A stretch of 64,000 nucleotides of DNA, from positions 1-64,000 of the forward strand of contig LUCM01000141.1 in the NCBI GenBank assembly GCA_008360955.1, in the 5' to 3' direction. Every line of letters begins with the position of its first letter. Positions within the stretch are counted from its first letter, which is position 1. Below are positions 27,501 to 40,500 of the stretch, one piece after another. The translations under genes and the position numbers were made by a program. The notes under the pieces are model-generated. The model saw only the letters and a list, made by a program, of their open reading frames with translations, did no database searches and was not told the origin of the DNA. This DNA is from Fasciolopsis buskii (Eukaryota > Platyhelminthes > Trematoda > Plagiorchiida > Fasciolidae).

Positions 27501-30500
27501 TTCTTTGTGCATCACTCTCTCGTTAACCGGAGACAGTATTAGGGACAGGGAAGCATGAGACAGTGAATTGAAATGCAACCATTGTGTACCTGCCTGGTGG
27601 GATCACTTCACAGATACAGAAAAAAGCGATCGTCCAGCGATCTCGTAGAGCTAGGGTGAGAAGCAGTTGCAGTTAACAGCTATTTAGTGTAATAATAATT
27701 GTTATATCACTCATTTATTTTCATTGTATTTCTTTACCATACCAGGCTTTATCCCGTATGCGTTCTACGCAGACAACCAGTACGAACTACGATGCACCGC
27801 TGGTCGAAGGAGTGGAATCTGGAAAAACGGTCAGTCAAGCCAGTGATGACGTTGATGTAGTCGACGTTGCCACAAGAGTTGCAATGGTAAGTACAGACTG
27901 GGCAAGACGAAGGTGAGACGGGAACGAAATAATTAGTCATCCAATCAATCAATCAATCAATCAATCACCTCTCCAGCCAAGTAATTAATCACTCGGTTAG
28001 TCAACCGGCTGGTCACCTAATCTGTTATTCATTTACTTCACCAATAGACTAGCCAACTGTTTGCTGCCCAAATTATATCATACAGTAATATCTTTGTAAA
28101 CTTTCGAATCACACACTACACTTCATAAAGAGATCAACTGTCATTCATTGAGATAGAACAGCTTCACGCCACGTATATCACGGGAAGCCCCAAATTTCTT
28201 GATTTACGAATCCAGCTGGTTGATTCATTGGGAAGCTAAGTTTTATCAAGTAGGGCAAATAAGACAGCCGTTTGAGGCCCAACGAGATCACAAGGGTATG
28301 GAGGCATTACGTTAGTACATCAGGCTGTTCTAGTTCTTGCGATTTCGAAATTGATTGGCGATTTCCTTTTACGTCCTGATGCAACAGTTGATCTTCAGAG
28401 CCTAGTGCTCACCTAGAGGTCGATCCGGCCTTTGCTGTATTAATGATAACATTGGTAATAAAAATAATAATAAGTTCAGTAATAACAGTAGCTTTTCATC
28501 CCAGCCAACCTTTCTATGTCGGAAATTCCGTATATCACCATCGCTAATTCTGGCGGCGTCAGTTGGTCGTCTTGACTCACGTTCAGTCTCACCCCGCTTG
28601 CACTGGGGAGAACGACAAAAATGACCTCTAGCCGCTCAACGAGGCTGTCTTCTCTTATTTGTCATAAAACGATTTGCATAGATCTCAAATCAAAGCTCAT
28701 CAGCCGATCACCTTGGTTTAACAGGCTTATCGTCTCTTCTTTGGTCTTCACTCCGGACGACGGCCCTGCTGGACTGTGAGTCTGTCACGAAAATCAGACC
28801 ACTTTCAATCAGCCCCATAACTAGAGCGATTGGGCGATCCCGTATTTGCCCTCTGGCTTGCAGTCGACCTAATTTCAAGCGTGTGCGTTGTTCAACTGAC
28901 GTCGAAGGACTTTTCCGGTTCGTCCTGGTCTTCGGGACTAAATCCGGCCTTAATTTCATGCGATTCACTGAACTGAACGAAAGTGGCCCTGCACTTTAGC
29001 ATCCGCACAGGACCTCCCCTTAGCATTTGTTCCCAAATTCTATTCTTGTGGATGTTGGAAATTGTTTTTTTTAACTATTATTGTTCACGTTATCATTTTG
29101 AACTTGACATAATATTTGGATGATTCGCAACCCTCTTGTTAGTCATGAATAGTGATTCAACAGTGGCATAGTGGTCGGCGTGAGACTAGTGTACCAAGGG
29201 GAAGCACAGTGTTCACTGATTTGAAATAAGTAATTTGGCAAAAAACAACCAAAATGAATTTTATTCATTTACAAAACAGTCATCCTATAGGATTATTGGT
29301 GTACTTAATACTGCTTCCTTTTAATCCATGTTTTCAGGTGCAATTTTTCAACTCGCCCAATGTATTGGCCAACTTGTCGGAGCACACACGAACTATCCGG
29401 TTGTATCCAAGACCGGTAGTTGCTTTTCAGTATTACTCATTTTTGAAGTCCCGCCAGAACTTATCCCCATTTATTCGCCGATTGGCCAAAACTCAGGTGC
29501 GTTTCACGAAATCCACTAGCTCAATGCACCCCCCTTCTCCTTCTACTCATTCTTCTCATGCAGGTAGGGGAATAATGCTGCATATGCCTACGGGTTGTCT
29601 TGCTGCCTTTTTACAAACATTAAAACAGGCTCTGTTTGTGGATGATATTGATCTGATTACGTTATCGTTTCGCTGAGCAGCAAGAGAATCCCCCGTATGA
29701 GTACAAAAGGGAAGATCGCAGTAGGGATTCAAATAACACGGTCATTGGTCACTTCATAAGATGACCTTCAGTTGCGCGTAGCGATAGTGCGTACGCATGC
29801 ACCCACGTGATCAAGAAAATGGGGCGATGGTGCGTAGACGGTCTGGGATTGAACGGCCGATCTAATAGGAACGAACGCTGATCGCTTAGGTGGAATCTCG
29901 TGTTTTTCGTAAACCGGCCGCCAGTCATGATCTTGGAGTGTCAGTCCCGATATGATCCAATCGCATTTGATATGCACTTGCGTTTGTATCAATTCTTTGG
30001 TGGATTCAGACAGCTGGCTTATTAATACTGTTTACGAATGTTTCTTTGGCGTGACGATCCGTAGTCCAGCTGCCTATATTTTTCTTTTTCCTCATCGATC
30101 GACGATTGTCCCTTGTAAAACTCGGCCAATGAATGACTTGCAAGAGATGGACGACGACCACTTTCAATGTAATCATCTTCCCAAAATTTCTCATCACGCC
30201 TAGTTATTCTTTGCAGCTATCGTGTTGTGTTTTGTTTTGCTGTCATTCTTTCGTAGTAAAGTCCTGCTCTGCCAATACTGATTACATTTATTTCCCGAAT
30301 TGTTTGCCATGCAGTGCCAACATCCAACTTGCTATTGGAAAGCATGGAAACCGAGTACAGCTGTTCCATCCTTGTTAGGAATCATCAAATCCCCTACTTA
30401 TGAGAACTGTCACGTAGCAATGCTCTGTATAGTAGAGTGTAATGTCTTCGCTTCCTACAGAGGAGATCGTGCCCACAATGGAGACGTCCATCTTGTGCGC

Positions 30501-33500
30501 GGTGGTCTGTGACCGGCAAAATCCAGTGACAGATACGTGAGCTATATGACCTAATGCTGACATTCGCTGAAAAGTTCAGCATCAGCCATGCTAGTATAAT
30601 GACTCCGTTTTTCGACTCACGATCATTCGTCCAGGTTTAGCATCCCAGTTCCAGTGATTTGTGTGCAATGCTGATGATTCCTAACAAGAATGAAACAGTT
30701 GTACAGTGTTAACATAATTTTCAGTAATAACTGGAATGTTGACGGTGCATGTCGAATCATTCGAAAAATCAAATCAAATCCTTCACTATCAAAAACTATC
30801 AGCAATTATTTTCTAATAACCATTTGAAGGCAGTGGAATTTCTCAGTGAATGGTCGCTTTATCCGGAGAACGAAGTGTTCCAGCGTATCTACGCCGGAAT
30901 CACCAATCCAGAACTGATTGGTGACAAAGCAAAATGGTTTTCCAACTTGCTGCCACAAATTTACTTCCCGGTATGGAGCAAATCAACCGGGAGCCTGATC
31001 GAATTGGTCCTCTCATGGGCAGCACAAAATCAATCCGCTGAACTCAACGGTTCTGCTGGTTGCACCCTTGATCCGGCGCGAGCAAGCCAAACCCGTAAGT
31101 TTACGCAAACTGATCGTGCAATGTGCAAATCAAGTCTCAACGGTTTCGAGAATTTGCGCTGGCCGTAGCTCAGGCTGCTGGTCTCCAGGAGACGATGATT
31201 GCTAAACTTGGCATTTAGACCACATTGACGATGCTTTGCTATCTAAATACCAAGCACAGCCATTAGATCCCCATGAAAACAGGTCAGATGTTTTATAGTT
31301 TACATCACCTGCGAAGTAGAAGTCGTATGCGTTCAAATAATAAGCGATATGGTTGACTGGTAGTATTGTCCGCTGACTTGTTCCGGGAATCGCATATGCT
31401 TGACCCCAGACATCCCACTGCTAATTACATTGGAAGCATTTTTAATTAAACTACGATTATTTTTACCAGGAAGGGGAGGAAATGAGCCATTTACTGCAGA
31501 TGTTGATCATGCCAATCTTGGATCTTCAGATTAAAAACGTTTGAGGACCTGATATTCAACCATCGGTAACATTGTCCATCACAGCGATCGAACTCCAATA
31601 CAGATCGGATCCCGTACTCAAAATCGATCAGAGATGTATATATCAGCCAACAAAGAGGTCATGTAAACGAGACTGGTCACAATGATTAGTTTGTTGTTCC
31701 AAAATGTGAATATTGCTTTAACGAGATACCTGATCTCAGCCTATTCTGAATAGGACGAAGTTTCCTGCTGCATTAATTTCCCCGATAAACGTACTCTTCA
31801 TTTTAGCAATAGAAATGGTATTAATGTTAGCAACATCGTGGAAGATTGACTCCAGTGAATGTCAGATAAACCATCTTCGTCGCCCCCCCCCCGGTTTTCA
31901 GGTCTGTTGCTCGATAAATTTGACTATGCTCATTACCGAGCGCAGCAACATCTAGATTTCGCAACCGCATTCTGTCCACCGAAGGATGCCACAGATCAAC
32001 TCCGCGATGCCGTCAGACCTCGGATGTCAGTGCGTAGACGGAAGAAGATGCGACCGTCGGAGGTGAACAATACCGAGGCGGACCCGGAGAGTGACCAGTA
32101 CGGGAGCGTTCCGGATGACCGAGCTTTGGCCTCACAGTTTACTGTCGATCAATCCAACTGGACCAGCTCTAGTGCTAATTCGTCCGACCTTGTAAGTAGC
32201 GGTCAAGTGAAGTCAAGCCACGTTAACGATGTCACTTCTCCGTTTTGGTTACACGAGTCGGGTGACGATTTTTCAGGAGGTAAATCCTCTACGAACAACC
32301 GTGTATTAGTGATTTATAATAACTACGCAGACATTTCTAGATTTTTCTTGGGTCTGACAATGCTACGAATCGACACTAGTGGGCGGACTGCTGTCTAGTG
32401 ATAGAACGACTCGTTGAAAACGAGCCCGAAATCCCAAATCGAAACGAATCGATAGTCTACCTGGGTTTGAAGAGAAAGCAAAGCTTTGCGAATATCTTGC
32501 TTGAAGTTATACTGGACTTAGATACAGAGAAATTAACCGCGGCTGATCAAAAAATAATTGGCCAGGTTCTTGTTTGCGCAACATCGAGTGACCACGACAG
32601 ATTGAGACAAAAATCTGGTATCCGAGTGAGATGAAAGTCGACTTTTATTCGAGCTGCACTAAACCAACCAGAATAAACACCGCTCACAGACAGTGGCCCG
32701 ATGGGGCACACACGCATGCGGATACTAACACAGAATACAGTGCACTAATGGTCGGCATCCAAGTAGGAGGTTGGCGCCAAACTATGGGGTCATGAGAAGA
32801 GGGAGTAGATAGATGGGTCGCGTTGCAAACCGAGCAAGGGTATCGAACACGAACCCGAAATGCGTCATCAGAATGGCTGCTACATGTAAAGTCCGATCTA
32901 AAGGACGGATAGCGTCGGTGATTGGAAAAATGTATGGTGTTTTTGGATTATCAATGAGCGTGATGAATGAAGTGGCGAAAACAGGGATGATTACCGATAT
33001 CAGAACTTTACACGAGACTCTCACAGCTTTGGTCGTGACACAGTAATAATATTAGTATTTCCTTACGGATGTAAAGAAATGAAATAAGCGGTTGCCATGC
33101 GATTCAGTGCAGCTCCGTATTACGTAATCACATTAGGACAGTTATTGCTGCCCCAGCAACCATACCGGGAAGATAGTGTGACAATCGCTGAAATGTTGCA
33201 AATTTCACTTTGAACCTGTCAATCCGCACTGGTTTTTCTGGAGTATGAGATCACATATTGGAATGTTTGGCTATTGGTTTGGACAAATACCCCACCATAT
33301 CAAATCGATGGTCATTCGGAGGAACGACTTTCAGTCTAACAGTTGACTCTTTACTCGGATCACCCCCAGGCGTGGATAGCATTAAGGATGGGGATGTAAT
33401 GATCAGCAACCGCCCAGTGGGCAAAGAGGGTAGGCGGCCATTGGCAACCGTGCTGTAGCCCACAAAAACGAAACTAGGAAACATATCAGTAATTATCACG

Positions 33501-34549
33501 CTCTCTAAGTACCCGTGCGTGTCTGTGTGTGCTTGTGTGTGTGCATGTGTGTCCATGTGTGTGTGTGTATGTGTGTATGTGTGCATGCGAATGCCTATGG
33601 GATCGTACTGCCCGATGGAGGGCTCCTCATCGTCTCGCGAATCACCTATTCTGTTTTCAATGTTAGGAGGTAGTGCTGAAGCGAACATGAATGAATGTAA
33701 ACTTGATCGCGGTCTTATTGACGGATCATCTCGAGTGATTCAGACATTCTAGAGCGAGAGTACATTTTTGCACGTACATTGATTGAAATCCATTTCCATG
33801 TTGTAGGATGCGGTGTAGAATTAAGGATGGTTATTTGATTACTGAGTAAGCTTTCCGCCGGTACCTATCACGAAGTGTGACACGAACTGGGATAATCAAT
33901 CGAGGAGACCATTTAGGAGATGCATCTAGCACAGTTGCGACATTTGGGAAGTCTCATTGAAAGCTTTAACCGACCGAGGGTGAATATTCACCTGTTAAAT
34001 GATCAAAATCATGAACAAGTTGAGGGCATATTTTTCAGACAGTTAACTGGTAATGCCAACACACACAAGTGAATTCATCTCGAAAATAGTAACTCCGTGT
34101 TCAGCCATCCTTATTATTTTGATAAGTAGCTATGAGACATGTGACTGTTAGCACGCAATTGGGTGTGGTTATGCTCAAGACAAAGCCCAAGCAACCGAAT
34201 CGGGTCAAAATGATCAGTTTGTTTTACCGTTTGTTAAAATATTCACAACTTGATGGCCATAAAATTTCAGTCAGAGTTGCAGATCTTTCTGTTGAGAAAA
34301 AGCGATCAAGTTTGAAGTGCCTCCCGATCAGTGCGATACAAGCGCGCGACTTTGACATCAAAGACGGGCCAAAGTGATCCGTTCACCGTGTTTTATTAAT
34401 AAAGTAAATTGAATATACAATGCTGAACTAGTCATGTTTTCCTCTCTCGGTGTGTGTTGTTCGTGTGTCAAAGGTTTTCAGTTCGACATGATGGATCATG
34501 ACCAAACATCCCACCTACTGGTGTTACATATATACATGTATTATGCATG

Positions 34550-34591
<42 letters not shown>

Positions 34592-37500
34592 TCTTGACGC
34601 CACAAATTCGATTCTAGTGAGATATACCAATTCGGAGTGTAAAAGTAGAAGCATGTTTGGACAAGAGAGTACAGGGTACGCATATCTGACGAGCGACAAT
34701 AATCGCGAAACCGGTCGTGTGCTCCCGGGCAAATTTTGTTCACGCATCCAGACACTACTCACTGCTTATATATATATATATTTTTTTTTTAGAGTTGAGA
34801 AGGCGTACATTGAGTTAATACGTTTATCGTGACGTTTCGATCCAAACTAGGACTCGTTGTCAAACGTGAATGAGTGATTGAATGGAATCGCTAGTTCCGT
34901 TCGGTTTTGTGCACTGTCCGTCTGTTTGTCTCTCTATTCTGCATCCGGGTCTTGTTAAGATGACGTAATGTTTGTCAATCTCCAAAGGCCGATTGAACGA
35001 GTTATTCGAGTGGAGGGCTTCAAGAATCAGTCGCTCCCCCTTTCTGTTTGCCCGGCTGACTACCTTTGCGTTGTTGATGTTGCCCTCATGGCCTGTTTGT
35101 GCACAGTGGTTCCATATCTGAGAGTGTGGGTCAGCGCGTCGTAGGGCTAAGCTATGTTCGTGCAAGCGTGTGCGTAATTGTTTGCTTGTCTCACCGACAT
35201 ACTGTTTGTCACATCCGAGGCACGGAATGACATAAACTACCCCTGACTGGTCGTGCTGGTCGACGCGATCCTTTCCGTTGAATAGAATAGATCTCAGGGT
35301 GCCGGTCGGTTTGTCGGCGATTGTGATATCTAGTGGACGTAGGATGCGTTCGACCGCTTCGGATACTCCCCGTATGTATGGAAGTACCACAATCGATCTG
35401 GTCCTCTTTGTGTTTGCCCTCTGCCTTCTGCGAATACAAGCGTTGATAAAAGATTTTGGATATCCATTGGCCGCAACCTAGATTGCCCTTGTTTCCGTAG
35501 GTGCTGTGTACTGCAGTGTGTCGGCTCGGTGGAACACGGTAAGCACGCAGCTCTTCAAGTGACAGGTTGGATGGTTGCTTTTGAAATTGAGTATGCGGTC
35601 CGTCGTCGTCGGTTTTCTGTAGACGGTTGTCTCTATGCTCCCGTTTGGTTGTCTCATAATTAGTACGTCGAGAAACGGTAGAGCCGAGTCTTTTTCCTCC
35701 TCCTTGGTGAATTTGATGCTGGGCACTATCGCGTTTAGGTGTTGATGAAATTGGTCCACTTCTGTTTTTTCTAACACAACAAATGTATCATCAACATATC
35801 TGATCCATAAGCGTGGGCGGTTTGTTTCGAATGCCTTTGTCTCGAATTGTTTCATGGTTGCATCTGCTAACAAGCCTGATAGTGGTGATCCCATGGGCTT
35901 TCCTCTTATTTGTTTATATACCGTCCCATTGAACTGTAGGTATGTTTCCATGCCCAATTCCATCAAATGCATTATATCGCCCTTAGACATTGTTGTTCTA
36001 TCTGATAAGTTGGAGTCCTTCTCCATAAGTTGGCGCACGCTGTCCAGTGCCATTTTCCTTGGAATATTTGTGAACAGTGATGTGACGTCGGATGAGACCA
36101 CAGCTTCGTTTGCTTCTAGCTTGAGGTCTTTGATTTGTTCCAGGAATGTGACAGAACTCTTCGTGTCGTTTTGGTCCTATGGTAGGCATGGGCGTAGGAG
36201 ACGGAAAAGGTACTTCGCTAGCTGATAGTTTGGTGCTGTTGTCGTTGCGACAATGGGTCTAAGCGGCACCCCCGGTTTATGGACTTTAGGAAGTCCCTAT
36301 ATCCTGGGGACGGGTCCCTCTGTAGGCTCTGTTTGGTTGTACTATTCATCGCTGATTTTCTTGCTTTTTCTCAAAGAGTTCAGTTTTTTATTGATTTTGG
36401 CTCGAAGTTCTTTGACTGGATTTCCTTTCACTGGTTGGTAGATCTCGTTATCATCCAGTAATATTTTCATCTTCGCTCGGTATTCAGCATTGTCGAGCAC
36501 TGCTATTGCACTAACTTTGTCTGCGGGAAGTATGACTATTTCTCGATTTTTCTGGAGTGCTTTTACAGCTTTGATTTCGTTANGTCTCTTCTTTTAGTGC
36601 GTGCTTCCGTATTGCTGATTCAATGGAAGCAATGAACGTGGGATGCTTGGCGTTGGCGTGGTTGAATGTTAATCCTTTCAGTAGCACGGACTTTTCGCTT
36701 GGTAGTAGCTGGTGGCCCGAATAATTGTAGATTGGCTCGGCATATTGAGGTTTCGTTTGATTGAGCGCGGCGTATTTCTTGGTGAGTCTGTCTCTCACCT
36801 TTGAGCGGTTTGTGTTCGATGTGATTTCAATGACCGCTTTTATTCTTCTAATCCATCTGGCATCTAATAAATTTGAGGCATCCCGTTCGAATCGATTTTG
36901 ATGGCTTTCGCATACGGCTTTCCTGCGATGTGCGTCGTTGATCAGCTCACGATGCATCTGTTTGCAGTATGAATGTGCAACCCTACAGGCACGTTCCGGG
37001 TTCACGGGCGGGTTACACTTGATACTTTTTGGAAAAGTGTTATTTCTGAGGCAGTGATGATATATATATATATATATTCCCAACAGATACTAATTGCAAT
37101 ACACATATATCGGCGTCCATATTTTGTGGGTTTTTATGGAGCAACAAGCTTACAGTGTACTTCCAAAAAGTTTGTCAGTCAACGTTGAGTCGTGGGTCAT
37201 AGCACGGTTGCCAATGGTTGCCTACCCTCTTTGCCCACTGGGTGGTTGTTGATCCCATGTGGACTTGGTAAACTGTACCCGATGATGTTTTCATTGGTCA
37301 CCAGGGCATTAATACCACTACACAATGAATTGTCACAAAGAACAATATTAAAGAAGTGCTATGCTACAGGTCTACTTCGGCTACTATCGCCTCATCATTT
37401 TACAGGATTTATATTCCATTACGAGCACTGTTCGCCGCTATTCATGGTCGAATTTAATCCTACTCAAGTACTCTCCTGAATTTTATTCTCTCTTGGATCT

Positions 37501-40500
37501 AACTACGCTCTACACTACGGATTTCCCGGTAACCCAAAAGAATCCGTTGGTGGCCAAACGGATAGGGTCGTGGCGTTTGGACGTGAAAGCCGCGGGTTCG
37601 TATTCTCCCACCACCGGTCAACTTCCCCGCTTGGTAGCCCTCTGTTGGCCATAGCCCCCTTCTTGAAAAATGTTGTACATTGTTGTTTCATTAATAAAGG
37701 AAGTAAAAGATAAAAGAAATGATCCATTCGTATCCGTTGTCAGAGTGCTTCTAAATGCACCCCCAGCCAAAATGTCTGTTCCATCTCTAATGTGTACCAC
37801 CGTATGCTCTCGGTTCACAAAACTACGGGACCTACCTCTCACTCTTCGGTCTCGGACACATGTTCATATTTGTGTGATTTTTATTCAAGAGTCATCAATG
37901 AACCCACATGTTGCGAATGCCCTAGTATCCATCTAAGGGTTTGAAGCGGACTTGCGACACAGGCAATCCAGGGCAAAGGAAATTGGAGATAGTGTGGATA
38001 CATGCATACATTAAATCTTCCCGGTCAAGCAAACCTGGACCAATTTGCTCATATTTATTGTCTGATACTGACTGCCTAGCTATCCATCGTGATCCCAAAT
38101 TTTCTCTACATAAAAGTGAAACTAGAACGAACCTAGATACATCCCCTTTCTAAACACTAGACGGTATTTCGTCTTTTTCGATTTCTTTTTGATTTCCCTG
38201 GTCCTGTTGCTGAGCGATAACCCAAACATCATCTTAGGTGATTTTAAACACTACTCGACACTTTCCGTTACTGCTTTTGATTTGATTGAACTATCAGCTT
38301 TCCCAACCACAAGTAACTCTCCTTCCTGGGTAGAATTATTACCAACCATCCAAAGTTAATCCAGTTTCAACCAGTGATCATTGTTTGGGACTTTTAAAAC
38401 CTAAGATATATTCTCGGACAACTTCCCAATCTTTCATTCAGTCTAACCAAATCAAAACATGACTACGTATTTTTCGTTCTCGGTAAAGCACTTTTCTTCT
38501 TCAAATATCTCTTTTTCATATAAATTCATGGTTTTCTTTTGAATCCGTAATTTTTGTTATTTTTTCCACCCTAGAAATAATTTTTCTCTGTAACGGTCGT
38601 GTTCCTTCACCCACACCGAAGGTTTTTAGAGGACAGAAGGAACACGTCTATAAATCGTGGAATTCCCAGAAAGTCAGATTCCTTTCATCATTGACATCGA
38701 AAGAAAGACAAAGAATCGACTTGTGCTATGCAATACAGATCGTGACCAGCTACAAGCACAGACGTCTCTGGCAAGAAATTCAGCTTTTGTGTGGAAAGAA
38801 AACGAAACCAATCAGTCATACTGCAGATGTTGAAAGTATAAACTAAGCGTTTATTTATCCGTGCAATGACATCGCAGTTTCATGGTTCCCTCAGGGAATG
38901 TGCTGATGTAATGTTCCTTTCTAAGGAAGAACTGTTCAAACTTCTTTGCTCGATCAAAATAACCACAGATAAAGGTCTTGACGGTGTTCTCACGCCTAAA
39001 TTCCAGTGAGGCTTCACTCACCGAAGCATTTATTTCCCTCCTTAATGCCGCCTTATGCAAACATTTCATTCTTGATTGTTGGGGACCAGCCACTACTGTG
39101 CCCACTCCAAAGCCTAGTAATTCAGTATTCCAGCCAAATGTTTTCGTCCCATCGCCCTTAAATCATGCGATCTTAAACAAGTAGAATGCGCCGTCCCGGG
39201 TCGTCTAATTTTTTCTGTTAGTATGCCCGATGAGCCCCTTCAATTTGCCTGAAAACCGAACAGATCGACTTTGGATCGTGTGACTTCCTTGGTTGACTAT
39301 ATCGCAAAATCCTTGAAGACATGCGCCAAATCTGTCCTATGTGCTTTCTTAGATTTTTCCTGTGCATTCCACTCTTTTCCACGGTCGTTACTACTTCGCA
39401 AACCTGAATAATTCAGCTGACCCAGTCGCCTCTTGGCATGGCTATCAGACTACTTTACCGACAGAACTCAGTGCACAAGACTGGGAAGAAAAAAATCTAC
39501 CACTATAGTAAATAATTCTGGAGTCCTCCAAGGAGTTGCCGTTTCTCTTTATTTGTTTTCAACACACATCAACCACCTATATGCTAGCCTCCCCGGTCAA
39601 TTACTCGAATAATCTGCTGACATTGTTCTCTATCAGTCCGTATCGGGGACCGAGGATTTCTTTAACTATTCACAATTTTCCGGTCCGCTCTGGCTCAAAT
39701 CTGAATATGTCAAGAGGCCCGAAATGTTTATCTACGTTTTCTCGATTTGCTTACCCGGTTGACCCTTCTTTCGTCACCACACAGAACCACTCACCAAGGC
39801 GGAGTGCGTCAATTGCTTAGGAATTACTGTTGACAAAAATTTAAGATGATCCTCTCACATTTCCAATTGTTTTAGGAATCTTAAAAGATTATAATTTTAC
39901 AGAAAGACCTCGAAATTTCCAGATTTAACGAAACCCTAGTTGTTTATCCATGTGTTCTTCCCGGCCTCCTCTATTAGTCACCCGTCATTTTTGGTGGTTT
40001 ATTGAAGAAAGACTTCAAAATCATTCGTCGTGGTTTGTCAATTATCAGTGGTGTATCTTACATACCACTGAAAGAACGGCGCACCAAATTGTGCGACATA
40101 CATCTATCCGCGTGTGAGAAATTTGCACAAAAATCCTTTCTGCCCTGCTCCGTCTCTTACACAACAGCCTTTCCAAAAGCTGTTCTCATACCAAAACACG
40201 TTCTACCTTCCACTGCCAACTCTGTGGCATAAATATGTATAGGAACTCTAGTGTACCCTACCTGGCCCGACTTCTCACCAATCGGAAGCAAGTCGTGACT
40301 AGTCTCTCCGAACTTCCAACGGTTGCCATTTCGTTCCGTCTTTTTCCCAGCTCTGTATCTCGATGAGGTGACGAATGTGTCCTTTCTAACTAAAATGTGG
40401 ATACCCGTGCACGCAGAAGTCCAACACAATACAACGCATTATAAGTTACTTGCTGCCTGACCGCAAGAAAGAGGATATATGGGGTAGATATGCAATCACA

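Larger units (their letters stand above)
29497..30829 (+). other. MADD intron with two SINE fragments
   Basis: 1.3 kb. A family A fragment on the - strand (30335-30390) and a longer + copy (30615-30790) lie in the 3' half. No other feature was recognised. Confidence 0.8.
34791..37060 (-). mobile_element. Penelope-like element (RT + GIY-YIG), 5'-truncated
   Basis: A - strand element read from 37060 down. N-terminal block (36590-37040) contains [20 protein letters not shown]. Then come [42 protein letters not shown] motif [13 protein letters not shown], motif [11 protein letters not shown], motif C YVDD, and a GIY-YIG domain with VVYVIPC and [17 protein letters not shown]. Both ends border (TA)n tracts. 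One frame runs through nearly the whole element, broken by four TAG codons (36342, 36297, 36177, 35478) and by a single N at 36583 where the frame steps by one. Penelope-like elements encode an RT-endonuclease used for target-primed integration. Confidence 0.93.

Noticed and set aside
27943..27966. Tandem repeat considered as CRISPR-like array
   Set aside because: A plain tetranucleotide microsatellite without spacers, in a eukaryotic intron.
32782..33046. Overlapping open frames on both strands (80 and 77 codons)
   Set aside because: Mutual shadows with no recognisable domain and no splice link to the MADD exons.
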